Assembly (NCBI RefSeq): GCF_018137945.1
Contig: NZ_CP073089.1
Span: 1,178,001 to 1,242,000, forward strand
Length of the DNA: 64,000 nt
Direction of reading: 5' to 3'
DNA from: Brevibacterium sp. W7.2
GTDB lineage: Bacteria > Actinomycetota > Actinomycetes > Actinomycetales > Brevibacteriaceae
In this document: one piece after another, positions 16,466 to 24,825 of the stretch
Layout: each line of letters opens with the position of its first letter
Position numbering within the stretch: position 1 is the first letter of the stretch
Made by a program: the position numbers and the translations under genes
Notes under the pieces: generated by a model
What the model saw: only the letters and a program-made list of their open reading frames with translations
What the model was told of the DNA's origin: nothing
Databases searched by the model: none

Positions 16466-17635
16466 TCAGTCGCCCTTGACGTTGACGAGCTGACGCAGGG
16501 TGTGCCGGACCTCGACGAGCGGGCCCGCATCGGCCATCACCTGGTCGATCGGCTTGTACGCCTGCGGGATCTCATCGATGAAGGCATCCGTGTCGCGGTA
16601 CTCGATGCCGACCATCGCCTCCCGCAGCTGCTCCTGCGTGAACGTCTTCCGCGCAGCACTCCGGGAGAACTGCCGACCGGCGCCGTGCGGGGAGGAGTTG
16701 AGTGACACCGGGTCGCCCTTGCCGACAACGACGTAGGAGGCCGTGCCCATGGAGCCGGGGATGAGCCCGAGCCGCCCGGCGTCGGCCTCGATCGCACCCT
16801 TCCTCGACACCCACACCCGTTTGCCGAAGTGCTCCTCGGACTGCGTGAAGTTGTGGTGGCAGTTGATCCGCTCCGCCTCGACGACGGGCTCGCCCATCGT
16901 CTCGGACAGCTGCCTGGCCACCCGATCCATCATCTCCTCGCGGTTGAGCAGCGCGAAGTGCTGGGCCCACTTCAGCTGCCTGATGTAGGCGGTGAACTCA
17001 GGGGTGCCTTCGACGAGGTAGGCGAGATCGGGGTCGGGCAGATCGATCCACCACTGCCGGTTGAGCCTCGCGGCGACCTTGATGTGGTGAGTTGCGATCT
17101 TGTTCCCGATGCCCCGGGAGCCGGAGTGGAGGAACATCCACACCCGGTCGGTCTCGTCGACGGAGACCTCGATGAAGTGATTGCCCGATCCCAGGGACCC
17201 CAGCTGGTGGCGCCAGTGCCCGGCGTAGGAGGCGGGGTCGAAGTCCGCTTTCTCCGCGAGCTCCTCGAGTTCGGTGATGCGCGGGGCCGCGGTGGCGACG
17301 ATCTTCCGGTTGTAGGCACCGGCAGAGGTCGGCACGGCGCGCTCGATCGCCTCCCGCAGCGCTGTGAGGTCGCGTGCCGCGAGCTCTGACCGGGTGAACT
17401 GGGTGCGCACCGCGATCATGCCGCAGCCGATGTCGACGCCGACGGCGGCCGGGATGATCGCGCCGAGCGTCGGGATGACCGACCCCACGGTCGCGCCCTT
17501 GCCCAGGTGGGCATCGGGCATGAGTGCGAGGTGCGGGTAGATGAACGGCATGCGCGCCGTCTGGTGCGCCTGCTCCCGGGTCCTCTCATCGAGGAGAGAG
17601 GCCCAGGAGATGAGCCGTCTGTCGAGTTTCTCCAT
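16466..17635 (-). CDS. rtcB: RNA-splicing ligase RtcB
   Basis: 389 aa GTP- and Mn-dependent ligase that joins 2',3'-cyclic-phosphate and 5'-OH RNA ends. Seen: LMPDAHLGKGATVGSVIP, GVDIGCGMIAVRT, LGSLGSGNHFIEV, FLHSGSRGIGN, the guanylylated histidine region INCHHNFTQ, LIPGSMGTASYVV and SPHGAGRQFSRS. It belongs to the shorter RtcB form (E. coli 408 aa). Start ATG 17635 with GGAAGGA 3-5 nt upstream. The partial duplicate of its 3' end is at 14678-14920. Upstream lie a short ORF with its own terminator and a usp gene on the same strand. Confidence 0.95.
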   Translation of the reverse strand: MEKLDRRLISWASLLDERTREQAHQTARMPFIYPHLALMPDAHLGKGATVGSVIPTLGAIIPAAVGVDIGCGMIAVRTQFTRSELAARDLTALREAIERAVPTSAGAYNRKIVATAAPRITELEELAEKADFDPASYAGHWRHQLGSLGSGNHFIEVSVDETDRVWMFLHSGSRGIGNKIATHHIKVAARLNRQWWIDLPDPDLAYLVEGTPEFTAYIRQLKWAQHFALLNREEMMDRVARQLSETMGEPVVEAERINCHHNFTQSEEHFGKRVWVSRKGAIEADAGRLGLIPGSMGTASYVVVGKGDPVSLNSSPHGAGRQFSRSAARKTFTQEQLREAMVGIEYRDTDAFIDEIPQAYKPIDQVMADAGPLVEVRHTLRQLVNVKGD

Positions 17636-17721
17636 TGTTCCTTCCTTGCATTTTCAGTGGTGATGTCCGGGACGATCACCACCGCAGAGGCCAAGGAGGA
17701 CACAGCTGCGAGAAGAGGAAA

Positions 17722-17748
17722 GCCCCGGACCGGTGATCGGTGCGGGGC
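17722..17748 (-). terminator. Rho-independent terminator upstream of rtcB
   Basis: Read on the minus strand: a GCCCCG...CGGGGC stem with an inner ACCG/CGGT pairing, followed by TTTCCTCTTCT. It lies 16 bp after the 29-codon ORF at 17764-17853 and about 85 bp before the rtcB start, so it ends a short transcript or attenuates rtcB. Confidence 0.6.
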
Positions 17749-17763
17749 AGTCTGACGTCGGAG

Positions 17764-17853
17764 TCAGATGTCGCGCGACCGAAGGGTCGGCTGACGGCGG
17801 GATTCGACGTGCGTCGATCCCTTCTGCTCACGCTTGAGGGCGAGAGTGGCCAT
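17764..17853 (-). CDS. possible 29-aa basic peptide
   Basis: ATG at 17853 with AAGGATG about 5 nt upstream; the frame reads MATLALKREQ and ends LRSRDI, rich in Arg/Lys. A terminator-like hairpin follows 16 bp later. It is in the 334-bp gap between usp and rtcB, same strand. Similarity to any known peptide is not recognised; it may be a leader peptide or chance. Upstream (17880-17910) the gap also carries CGCCGAGGTGG and CACCGAGGCGG repeats. Confidence 0.35.
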   Translation of the reverse strand: MATLALKREQKGSTHVESRRQPTLRSRDI

Positions 17854-17969
17854 CAGTGTCATCCTTCGTGTCTCCGCCGCGCCGAGGTGGCGCGGCGGTG
17901 GGTGTCATCTGCACCGAGGCGGCGCAGAAGTCCGACCATACACGACTGCAGGAGTCGTGTCCATGGCTG

Positions 17970-18374
17970 TCACCGGGAGCTCTGCGCCTTGACGGAGACG
18001 ACGGGCACCTCGGCCTCGAGGATGATCCGCTGCGCCGTCGAGCCCATGATGAGCTTGCCGACAGGGGAGCGGCGGCGGGAGCCGATGACGATCATGCGGG
18101 TGTCGTCGGTCGCCTCGGCCAGCGCCAGGAGCTCTTCGACGGGGTCGTTGCCGCGGAGGAACTGGAGGATCTCATGGGAGACCTCCGAGTCGCGCAGGGT
18201 CGTCTTGAGCTCATCCATGTCGGCGTTCGTCGCCACGCCCCGCTCGTCGGGAGTCTCACCGATGCCGGCGTTGAGCACGATGACGGTGTCGTCGAACGCG
18301 CGGGCCTGTTCGATGCCGAATGCGACCGCAGCCTTGCCTTCGGGCGAGGGGGAATAGCCGACGAGGATGGTCAT
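17970..18374 (-). CDS. universal stress protein (UspA family)
   Basis: 134 aa single-domain UspA fold: MTILVGYSPSPEGKAAVAFGIEQA at the start, and the ATP-binding signature MIVIGSRRRSPVGKLIMGSTAQRII (G-2x-G-9x-G-S/T type) near the end. A GTG two codons earlier (18380) is too close to AGGAG, so ATG 18374 is preferred. Physiological role unknown; Usp proteins act under starvation or stress. A 3' fragment copy is at 16130-16280. Confidence 0.9.
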   Translation of the reverse strand: MTILVGYSPSPEGKAAVAFGIEQARAFDDTVIVLNAGIGETPDERGVATNADMDELKTTLRDSEVSHEILQFLRGNDPVEELLALAEATDDTRMIVIGSRRRSPVGKLIMGSTAQRIILEAEVPVVSVKAQSSR

Positions 18375-18485
18375 GTTCACTCCTGGATGCGTGTGGGGAC
18401 TCGAGCTCCCTCAATTAGTAGCACATCTCACCCTGGCAGCGGCGGCGTCAGCGCGGCCGTGACCTCGCCGCACTAGACTGAGCGG

Positions 18486-19739
18486 ATGCCCGGCTCCCTC
18501 CTCGCCCCCGATTCCCAGGCTCTGCGCACCCGCGACGAGATCCTCGCCCGTCTGCCGCTGACCGCGCAGACCCCCGGTCTGCCGCAGGCCAGGCTGCTCG
18601 CCGACTACGTTATCGGTCGCCGCGGCGGGTCCCTCGACGTCTCCGGTCGGACGACCGACGGCACGCACGTCTCGCCCGCCGACGCCCCTGCCCGGATCAT
18701 CGTCGTCGACGATCCGCACGGCCTGCAGGCGCGCGTGCTCACCGAGTTCGCTCCCGTCGCGACCTTCAACGACCGTCTCGATGAGGCGGGAGCCGTGGCG
18801 GCTGCGGCTCCCAGCGCCGAGGCGGTCGCTGACCTGGGAGAATACGTGTCCGCGCGGCTCGCCGAGGTGGACGCCGCACACTCGTCCGAGGCCGACGAGG
18901 AGCCTGAGGTGTGGGCGGTCGTCAACGCGCCGAAGGCGACGAGCGCGCTCGCCGAGGTCGTCGCCGTGCTCCAGCCGCTCGTGTCGACGCTCATCGTCAT
19001 CGGCCGCAGCGACGTCATGAGCCGGGCGGTGAACAAGGAGCTCGCGCGCGGGTTCGGGCGGGTCGACGTCTCCCCGGGCATCGGGAAGCACCGCCTCATC
19101 ATCGGCAGCCGTCCGCTGTCGACGCCGTCGCTGACGGCCTTCCCGCGCCGCGGCACGATCGAGACGACCGAGACCGGCCCGCTCGAGGTCAGCGCCCACG
19201 GGGCGTGCTTCTCCGGGACGAAGGCCGATGAGGGGTCGACGCTGCTGCTCACCGCCCTCGCCGAGGCGGTCGCTGCCCCGGATGGGCCTGCCGCCCTGAC
19301 GCGTCCGGCCTCCGTTCTCGACCTCGGCGTCGGCAACGGGTGGCTGCTCACCGCCGCACTGCGCGTGACGGGGGCGGGTACGGGAGTCGGCGTCGACATC
19401 TCCCGGGCGGCGGTCGCCTCGGCGCAGGAGACGGCAGCGGCCAACGGATCCGACGTCGCGACGATCCTCGCCGATGCCACCGACGTCGATGCTCTCACCG
19501 GGGAGTTCGACCTCATCCTCCTCAATCCGCCGTTCCACCACGGCACGACGATCGAGACGGACACGGCGGGCGAGCTCATCCGCACCGCAGCCGCGCACCT
19601 GCGGCCCGGAGGACGGGTGGTCACGGTCTTCAACTCGCATCTGCGCTACCGAGACCGGCTCGAGTCGCTCATCGGTCCGAGCGAGCAGCTGGCGCGCACC
19701 GCGAAGTTCACGGTCGTCATCAGCCGGGCGGCCGACTGA
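18486..19739 (+). CDS. class I SAM methyltransferase, RsmC/RlmG-like
   Basis: 417 aa. A degenerate N-terminal methyltransferase-like half (about 1-210) and a catalytic C-terminal half: motif I VLDLGVGNGWLLTAAL, motif II GVDISRAAVASAQ, and motif IV NPPFHHG, which marks N2-guanine rRNA methyltransferases (RsmC, RlmG). The two-domain build and length also fit that family. It probably methylates a guanine in 16S or 23S rRNA; which one cannot be read. Transcribed alone, divergent from usp. Confidence 0.85.
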   Translation: MPGSLLAPDSQALRTRDEILARLPLTAQTPGLPQARLLADYVIGRRGGSLDVSGRTTDGTHVSPADAPARIIVVDDPHGLQARVLTEFAPVATFNDRLDEAGAVAAAAPSAEAVADLGEYVSARLAEVDAAHSSEADEEPEVWAVVNAPKATSALAEVVAVLQPLVSTLIVIGRSDVMSRAVNKELARGFGRVDVSPGIGKHRLIIGSRPLSTPSLTAFPRRGTIETTETGPLEVSAHGACFSGTKADEGSTLLLTALAEAVAAPDGPAALTRPASVLDLGVGNGWLLTAALRVTGAGTGVGVDISRAAVASAQETAAANGSDVATILADATDVDALTGEFDLILLNPPFHHGTTIETDTAGELIRTAAAHLRPGGRVVTVFNSHLRYRDRLESLIGPSEQLARTAKFTVVISRAAD

Positions 19740-19807
19740 CCGGTCCTCTCAAGCGGCATTGTGGTCCATGTCACCTGCTGTTCACGTGGCAGGCCTACCG
19801 TCGGGGC

Positions 19808-20392
19808 ATGAATGACGACAGCGTGGCCTACGACCGCATCGAATACACCGAGGTCGACGACATCCTCGAGTGCACGACCGACACCTCGCATCCCGTGCTG
19901 CTGACGAAGGCGGCGCTGGACGGAACGCCGGCCGAGGTCGTCGACTGCAATCGCGAACTCGTCGCCCGCTCGCTCGACCGTGCGGGGACGATCGAGGATC
20001 TCTCCCGTGACTCCGTCCGCAGCAGCTACGTCGACCTCTACCGGGCCGCGGTGACCGAACGCGGGTGGGCCTGGTACCGCGACCGCGTGCCCCGCACCGC
20101 CAGGGAGCTCGCGCTGCAGGGACTCAAGCTCATCGGCGCGCGCGAGCACCTCGACCTCGTCGTCCGGGCGATCGAGGAGGACCTCGACGACGAGGCCTTC
20201 CGCTCGGCCTTCGACACCGCCGAGGCGGCGACCGCGCTCGAGGCCGCGAACGCCGCATTCCTCCTCGACCTGCCGACGATCAACGTGCTCAGCGAGACCG
20301 ACATCGAGACCGCCCTGAGCATCGAGTTCTCCGGCTCCGGTCTGCCCGCCGACTACCCGCGCTGGCGCGGTGACCTGACGATCTTCGACTGA
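19808..20392 (+). CDS. hypothetical protein
   Basis: 194 aa, acidic and mostly helical by composition, with no signal or membrane segment. It begins MNDDSVAYDRIEYTEVDDIL and contains RGWAWYRDRVPRTARELALQ. Codon use matches its neighbours, so the gene is probably real, but I recognise no family. It follows the methyltransferase gene after 68 bp on the same strand. The 173 bp after it contain no gene. Confidence 0.6.
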   Translation: MNDDSVAYDRIEYTEVDDILECTTDTSHPVLLTKAALDGTPAEVVDCNRELVARSLDRAGTIEDLSRDSVRSSYVDLYRAAVTERGWAWYRDRVPRTARELALQGLKLIGAREHLDLVVRAIEEDLDDEAFRSAFDTAEAATALEAANAAFLLDLPTINVLSETDIETALSIEFSGSGLPADYPRWRGDLTIFD

Positions 20393-20565
20393 GCGGTGGC
20401 GGCCGCCGGAAGCGGCACGACGTGACGGCCTGCGCTCGCGGTTGGCGGCAGCTGCCTGAGTGGGACGCCGTCTGGCTCTCTCCACGCACGGTTTGCGGTC
20501 ACGACACCGAGGCGGAACAGCCGAATCGGTGACGCGGGCTCGGTTCTGCGACCACGAACGGCCGC

Positions 20566-21270
20566 TCAGAGCTTCGGCTCGCCCCAGATGCCCATGGCGA
20601 GGAAGACGAGACCGGCCAGCAGCGTGAAGCCGGTTGCCCACGGTCGCAGGTCCGCCTCGGCGAGGCGGGCGAAGAACCCGGAGATGCGGTCGGAGATCCG
20701 GGGGAAGCGGTTCCACGCCCAGGTGAGGAGCACGTACGGTGCGATCATCGCGGCGATGAAGACGAGGAAGGTGACGCCGCGGACGGCGATGTCCTCGCTG
20801 ACGGCACGGACGATGCGGGCGACGATGTACATCGTCGCGAAGTCGCTGAAGCTGATGACGGTGTTCGAGACGCCGATGACGATCATCGCCCACGGTTTGC
20901 CGGTGGGCTTCTTGTGCGGCTTCTTCGGCTTCGGCGGACGGCGCAGTCGGAGGGCCATGATGATGCCGGCGATGAGGAAGAGGACGCCCGCGGCGAGGTC
21001 GACGCCGCGGCGCACGAGCACCTTCTCGACGTCGCGGCTGACGAGGGTCTCGAGCGTGTGCGGGTCGATGACCTGGAGGGCGAGGAGGATGACGGTGGCG
21101 CCGATGACGAGACCGAGGAGCATGAAGCCCATCGCACGCTTCGCCCGCGGGACGTCGGTGAGGACGCGCAGGGACTCGGCGATCGTCGTCGGGCTGATGC
21201 CCATGACGAGGCCGAGCCCGATGAGGCTGACGGCGGCGCCGACGAATCGCAGGAGGTCTGTCTCAAGCAT
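20566..21270 (-). CDS. GAP-family (Sap/LysE-like) integral membrane protein
   Basis: 234 aa with six hydrophobic segments: GAAVSLIGLGLVMGISPTTIA, the next at about 45-65, then about 88-108, 128-150, 158-180 and 205-225. The layout and the early GISPTTI match GAP / sulfolipid-1-addressing-like proteins of actinomycetes, thought to export or flip small polar molecules. A basic KPKKPHKKPTGK loop separates the halves. Start uncertain: ATG 21270 has no RBS, and an in-frame ATG at 21303 would overlap the divergent gene. Confidence 0.75.
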   Translation of the reverse strand: MLETDLLRFVGAAVSLIGLGLVMGISPTTIAESLRVLTDVPRAKRAMGFMLLGLVIGATVILLALQVIDPHTLETLVSRDVEKVLVRRGVDLAAGVLFLIAGIIMALRLRRPPKPKKPHKKPTGKPWAMIVIGVSNTVISFSDFATMYIVARIVRAVSEDIAVRGVTFLVFIAAMIAPYVLLTWAWNRFPRISDRISGFFARLAEADLRPWATGFTLLAGLVFLAMGIWGEPKL

Positions 21271-21301
21271 GGGAGCAACATTACCGGGGTAGGGTCGCTC
21301 C

Positions 21302-21763
21302 ATGGACGACACGAGGCTTGCCGATTTCTGGGCCACGGCGCGGGCAGCCGAGCCGTCCCTGCCCCCGGCCGTTCCCGCGGCGTGGGCCTTCGGTGCGGGT
21401 CCCGCGCAGGCCGACGACCTGCTCGCGCTCGTCCTCGCCGGCGTCAAGACGGCGACCGCCTCGGCCCTCGATGACTACGATGTCGACGGAGAGCCCGTTC
21501 CCCGAGCTGGAGATGCGAGCATCGTCCTCGATGGCCGGGACCGACCGCGGGCTGTCATCGTCACCTCGGCGGTGGAGATCCTTCCCTTCGCCGAGGTGAC
21601 CGCGGAGCATGCGTGGGCCGAAGGCGAGGGTGATCGTTCGTTGGCTCACTGGAGAGCCGTGCACGAGGATTTCTGGCGTGCCCAAGCTGCCCATCCGGCC
21701 GGGTTTCGGCCCGACATGCCGGTCGTGTGCGAACGGTTTCGGCTCGTGTTCGCCGCTGACTAG
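21302..21763 (+). CDS. ASCH-domain protein
   Basis: 153 aa. The ASCH pattern is visible: WAFGAGPAQADDLLALVLAGVKTATAS, GDASIVLDGRDRPRAVIVTSAVEILPFAEVT and AHWRAVHEDFWRA. ASCH folds bind RNA or nucleotide-like ligands, and some cleave N4-acetylcytidine. The active-site lysine after AGVK is present. Divergent from the membrane protein gene at 20566-21270. Confidence 0.85.
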   Translation: MDDTRLADFWATARAAEPSLPPAVPAAWAFGAGPAQADDLLALVLAGVKTATASALDDYDVDGEPVPRAGDASIVLDGRDRPRAVIVTSAVEILPFAEVTAEHAWAEGEGDRSLAHWRAVHEDFWRAQAAHPAGFRPDMPVVCERFRLVFAAD

Positions 21764-21770
21764 GCGAGCC

Positions 21771-22085
21771 TCACGCGCTGGTTGCGAACCGGACGGGAAA
21801 GAGCTCCGTTCGGGCGACGACGCGTTCACGTTCAGCTGCCTGCCCGCCGCGGCGGGGATCGGCGAGGTAGGAGTCGAGGGCGTCCTGCGAGGCGAATCGG
21901 TAGAACTGCACCTCGTCGGGGTGGCCGTCCGCACCGTCGCAGAGTGCTCGGGAGAGGATCTCGCCGCCGTTCTCGGGGATGAGCGTCAGGACGTCGGATT
22001 CGTAGGCATGCATGTCATCGGCCAGGCCCTCACGTGCCCAGATCAGGCAGCAGAGCAGGATCTCTGCCGAGGCAGCGCCGGTCAT
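21771..22085 (-). CDS. DUF1330-like / ABM-fold small protein
   Basis: 104 aa. AEILLCCLIWAREGLADDMHAYESDVLTLI, then VQFYRFASQDALDSYLADPRR, resembles dimeric alpha-beta barrel proteins in which the strand ending FYRF or similar is followed by a helix. The ATG overlaps the upstream GNAT stop as ATGA, so the two are translated together. Function unknown. Confidence 0.65.
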   Translation of the reverse strand: MTGAASAEILLCCLIWAREGLADDMHAYESDVLTLIPENGGEILSRALCDGADGHPDEVQFYRFASQDALDSYLADPRRGGQAAERERVVARTELFPVRFATSA

Positions 22086-22546
22086 GATGCGGTGGGAGCT
22101 GCGTCGTAGGTGAGCCAGTGCGTCTTCGTTGCGACCTTGTCGTAGAGGGCCTGGGCCTGTGTGTTGTCATCGGCGGTGATCCAGCGGACGACGGACCGTC
22201 CTTCGGCAGCGGCGATGTCCTGGAGTCGGGCGATGAGAGCGCGCCCGGCCCCCGTGCCGCGGGCCTCGGGTGCAGTGAAGAGATCGTCGAGCCAGATCCC
22301 GATCGTGCCGGTCGAGGGCCGGGAGAAGCGACGGTAGTCGGCGATCGCGACGATCTGACCGTCCGCCTCGGCGACAAGACTCTCGCTCTCGTGGGACGGA
22401 TCGCTCACCCAGCCCCAGACCCGAGCGACGACGTCCTCGGATTCGGGGAGGTGGTAGAACTCGCGGTAGTCGCGGAAGAGCTCGCGCCAGCGGGCCTCAT
22501 CGGCTGATTCGACCGGGCGGACGGTCACCTCTGCATTCGCACTCAT
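22082..22546 (-). CDS. GNAT-family N-acetyltransferase
   Basis: 154 aa. VTVRPVESADEARWRELFRDY, a central IGIWLDDLFTAPEARGTGAGRALI (acetyl-CoA pyrophosphate loop R-G-x-G-x-G/A), WITADDNTQAQALYDKV and TKTHWLTYD are a clear GNAT set. The substrate is probably a small amine. Overlaps the following small protein gene by 4 bp. Confidence 0.9.
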   Translation of the reverse strand: MSANAEVTVRPVESADEARWRELFRDYREFYHLPESEDVVARVWGWVSDPSHESESLVAEADGQIVAIADYRRFSRPSTGTIGIWLDDLFTAPEARGTGAGRALIARLQDIAAAEGRSVVRWITADDNTQAQALYDKVATKTHWLTYDAAPTAS

Positions 22547-22607
22547 GAGGTCACTGTAGGACCGAACCTGCCCGATGAGGAAGAGTCGGGCCAGCTCCGC
22601 GCCGGAA

Positions 22608-22958
22608 TCAGCCGCGTGTTCCGGTGACCGCCCGATTGTGCTCGAGCGCCACGTCGACCCAGCAGGTGAGGTCGGCCTCGCTGTCGAGTGCCGCCGCCGC
22701 GACCTCGATCCAGCCCGGCCCCATTGTTCGTCCGGCACCCATCTCGGCCTGCGCGGCTCCGGGGCGGTCAAGCAGCTCGGCGTGCCGATCGGCATCGACG
22801 CGGACGAGCAGGGCACCTGACTTCAGCGCACACACGGCGAGCTTCTCGCGGACCATGAACGAGCGACCGCCGAACATCGAGACCTCGCGCACGACGGATT
22901 CCTCGGCGAGCGCGGTGCGCACACGGTCGACGAGGCGCGTCTGCTCCGGGGTCATCAT
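22608..22958 (-). CDS. TfoX N-terminal-domain-like protein
   Basis: 116 aa. VDRVRTALAEESVVREVSMFGGRSFMVREKLAVCALKSGALLVRVD followed by GWIEVAAAALDSEADLTCWVDVALEHN is the single TfoX_N domain form common in actinomycetes. Despite the name, a competence role is not expected for these short proteins. Two adjacent ATGs (22958, 22955). Confidence 0.82.
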   Translation of the reverse strand: MMTPEQTRLVDRVRTALAEESVVREVSMFGGRSFMVREKLAVCALKSGALLVRVDADRHAELLDRPGAAQAEMGAGRTMGPGWIEVAAAALDSEADLTCWVDVALEHNRAVTGTRG

Positions 22959-23004
22959 CGGCTCACACCCGGCGATGACGGCAACGACGATCTCCGGCGC
23001 AGCA

Positions 23005-23361
23005 TCACTGAGGGGGAGGGCCGTAGGAGAGGCGGTCGAACATGAGCACGGTCTCCGTGATCTTGCCGTCGCGCACGGTGAAGAGCTCGGCCGCCGGAGT
23101 CGTGCCGGTCTCAGCGGTCTGCGGATAGTAGAGACGAACGATGCGGTCCCCGTCGGAGAATTCGCCGATCTCCTCGACGCCGGTGAGCATCGGAGCGAAA
23201 CCGCCGATGAACTCGGTGTAGGCCTCGATGCCGGTGATGTCCTGACCTGGTGCCCGACAGACGATGTCGTCGGCGACGAGGGCCATCGCCTCGTCGATCC
23301 GGTTGTTCGTCCATGCATCGTGGTACTGCTGCACGACGTCCGCTGCGGTGTTCTCTGCCAT
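23005..23361 (-). CDS. SnoaL-like / NTF2-fold protein
   Basis: 118 aa. AADVVQQYHDAWTNNRIDEAMALVADDIVCRAPGQDITGIEAYTEF and a late AAELFTVRDGKITETVLMFDR are characteristic of SnoaL-like polyketide-cyclase-fold proteins. Substrate unknown. GGAGAGAA lies just before the ATG. Same strand as the TfoX-like gene, 46 bp apart. Confidence 0.85.
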   Translation of the reverse strand: MAENTAADVVQQYHDAWTNNRIDEAMALVADDIVCRAPGQDITGIEAYTEFIGGFAPMLTGVEEIGEFSDGDRIVRLYYPQTAETGTTPAAELFTVRDGKITETVLMFDRLSYGPPPQ

Positions 23362-23448
23362 TGTTCTCTCCTCTTCGAGTGGTGGAACCTGAGTGGTGGA
23401 TCCTGTGCGGTGGAACGTGAGTGACTCGGCGAGCGAACCGTGCGATCA

Positions 23449-23883
23449 TCAACCCGGCAGCGGCCGCCAATCGTCGGGGTCGTTGACGGCACCGGCGCCG
23501 GCGACGACGAGCCGCGGCAGGAAGTGCGCCCAGCCGTGGGCGTGGCCGGGCACCTCGGCTTCGGGCAGGTCCGAATGGATGAGGTCGACGCGGGTGCCCG
23601 AGTCGGTTGCCGTGAGCCGGAACTCGACGGTCGAGGCACCGACCGGCAGATCCGCACTCCCGGGGAAACCCCAGGAGACGACGACACGGTGGGGCGGATC
23701 GAGATCAATGAACTCGCCGCGCACCGGATGGCCGGCGATGTCGACAGCGAACCGACCGCCTCGGCGAGGGTCGAGGTCGGCGAACTCGCCCATCCACGCC
23801 GTCATGCCCTCGTTCGTCGTCAGGTAGGAGAACACCGTCTCCGGCGCGGCGGCGATGTCGACGGAGTCCGTGAACTCAGCCAT
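23449..23883 (-). CDS. SRPBCC (AHSA1-like) domain protein
   Basis: 144 aa START/Bet v1-like fold: FTDSVDIAAAPETVFSYLTTNEGMTAWMGEFADLDPRRGGRFAVD, then FIDLDPPHRVVVSWGF and VEFRLTATDSGTRVDLIHSDLP. The protein probably binds a hydrophobic ligand. Its start overlaps the ArsR gene end by 8 bp, a common ArsR-SRPBCC pairing. Confidence 0.9.
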   Translation of the reverse strand: MAEFTDSVDIAAAPETVFSYLTTNEGMTAWMGEFADLDPRRGGRFAVDIAGHPVRGEFIDLDPPHRVVVSWGFPGSADLPVGASTVEFRLTATDSGTRVDLIHSDLPEAEVPGHAHGWAHFLPRLVVAGAGAVNDPDDWRPLPG

Positions 23884-24211
23884 TGCCGCCCCTCTCCCGA
23901 CTCTCGACGGCGGTCTTGAGGGCGGCGAGCTTCGTCGGCCAGAAATCGTCGAGATACGACCGCACCGCCGCCAGTCCGTCGGTGTCGACGGCGAAGAGGT
24001 GGCGCGTGCCCTCCCGGGTCCCGGTGGTCAGTCCCGCTTTCGCCAGCACACCGAGGTGATGCGACGTCGTCTGCTGGGAGAGTCCGACCTCCTCGGCGAT
24101 CGTTCCCACCGGCTTCGGTGCCGAGCGGACCGCGCGCAGGATCGCCCGGCGGTTCCCGTCGGCGAGCGCACGCAGCGCCCGGTCGAGCTCGGGTTCGGCT
24201 TCGGCACTCAT
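23876..24211 (-). CDS. ArsR-family transcriptional regulator
   Basis: 111 aa. LDRALRALADGNRRAILRAVRSAPKPVGTIAEEVGLSQQTTSHHLGVLAKAGLTTGTREGTRHLFAVD is the ArsR winged helix; no metal-site cysteines are present, so it is of the SRPBCC-partner type. First gene of a two-gene operon, preceded by the palindrome at 24255-24270. Confidence 0.93.
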   Translation of the reverse strand: MSAEAEPELDRALRALADGNRRAILRAVRSAPKPVGTIAEEVGLSQQTTSHHLGVLAKAGLTTGTREGTRHLFAVDTDGLAAVRSYLDDFWPTKLAALKTAVESRERGGNG

Positions 24212-24254
24212 GTCCGTCCTCGGTGATCGGATGCGCTGACACCCTCACCATAAC

Positions 24255-24270
24255 ACAAATATTCATTTGT
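24255..24270. promoter_or_regulatory. ArsR operator candidate
   Basis: ACAAAT-ATTC-ATTTGT, a perfect inverted repeat 44 bp upstream of the ArsR start, in an unusually AT-rich stretch. The spacing fits operator overlap with the promoter of the arsR-SRPBCC operon. Confidence 0.7.
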
Positions 24271-24340
24271 ACTTATGGATATGAGTGAATTGGGTGGAGC
24301 GGAGAGCCGCCGGCAAGGCGGGGCAGAGCAGGGGGAAGGG

Positions 24341-24517
24341 GATGCGCCGAGGCGGTGGTTTCTCGTCGCGCACTGTCGGGAGCGTGAGGCCATCCGGTGG
24401 TTCGTCCTCGACCAGATCGTCACTGCGCACCTCACAGCAGAAGCGGCGACCGACATCCCCGTCGCCGCGGTCGGAGCTCCGCCGCCGACGGCCCGGGCAG
24501 TGGCCGGCGAGAGCTGA
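24341..24517 (+). pseudogene. C-terminal remnant of a WYL-domain regulator
   Basis: The frame reads RRWFLVAHCREREAIRWFVLD and then QIVTAHLTAE, the end of a WYL ligand-sensing domain (WYLVAHCR-x-R-x-x-x-RWFRLDR). The HTH and most of the protein are missing and the upstream sequence is unrelated, so this is a decayed 3' fragment. The rest of 24271-24694 holds this remnant, a palindromic element and a tRNA terminator. Confidence 0.55.
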
Positions 24518-24559
24518 CCGGGCGGCCGCCGGGCGGGAATCCCGCACGCGACGATCGGA

Positions 24560-24625
24560 TTTGCGCCAGTCGCGTCTGAGATGGACAGTGCAGGAACTGG
24601 CCATCTCGGTTCCAACTGGCGCAAA
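24560..24625. repeat. nested palindromic element, copy 2
   Basis: 66-bp element with the same ends as 2517-2581: TTTGCGCCAGT ... ACTGGCGCAAA. An inner inverted repeat GAGATGG ... CCATCTC includes the shared GGCCATCTC block. The middle sequence differs between copies while arms and length are kept, as expected of a structured dispersed repeat. Confidence 0.8.
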
Positions 24626-24654
24626 CTCGGACTCGCCAGGCGGGTCGAGACGCC

Positions 24655-24686
24655 GAACGGCCCCCGACCGTGGTCGGGAGCCGTTC
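24655..24686 (-). terminator. terminator of tRNA-Leu
   Basis: Hairpin GAACGGC-T/C-CCCGACC-AC-GGTCGGG-x-GCCGTTC immediately after the tRNA 3' end on the minus strand. Confidence 0.7.
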
Positions 24687-24694
24687 ACCTCACG

Positions 24695-24776
<82 letters not shown>

Positions 24777-24825
24777 GCAGGCCGCACCAAGCCTAGCAGG
24801 GCACGGGCACGCGGCGGAACGGGAA

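Noticed and set aside
17636..17763. Riboswitch before rtcB
   Set aside because: The hairpin fits a simple terminator; no known aptamer pattern was recognised.
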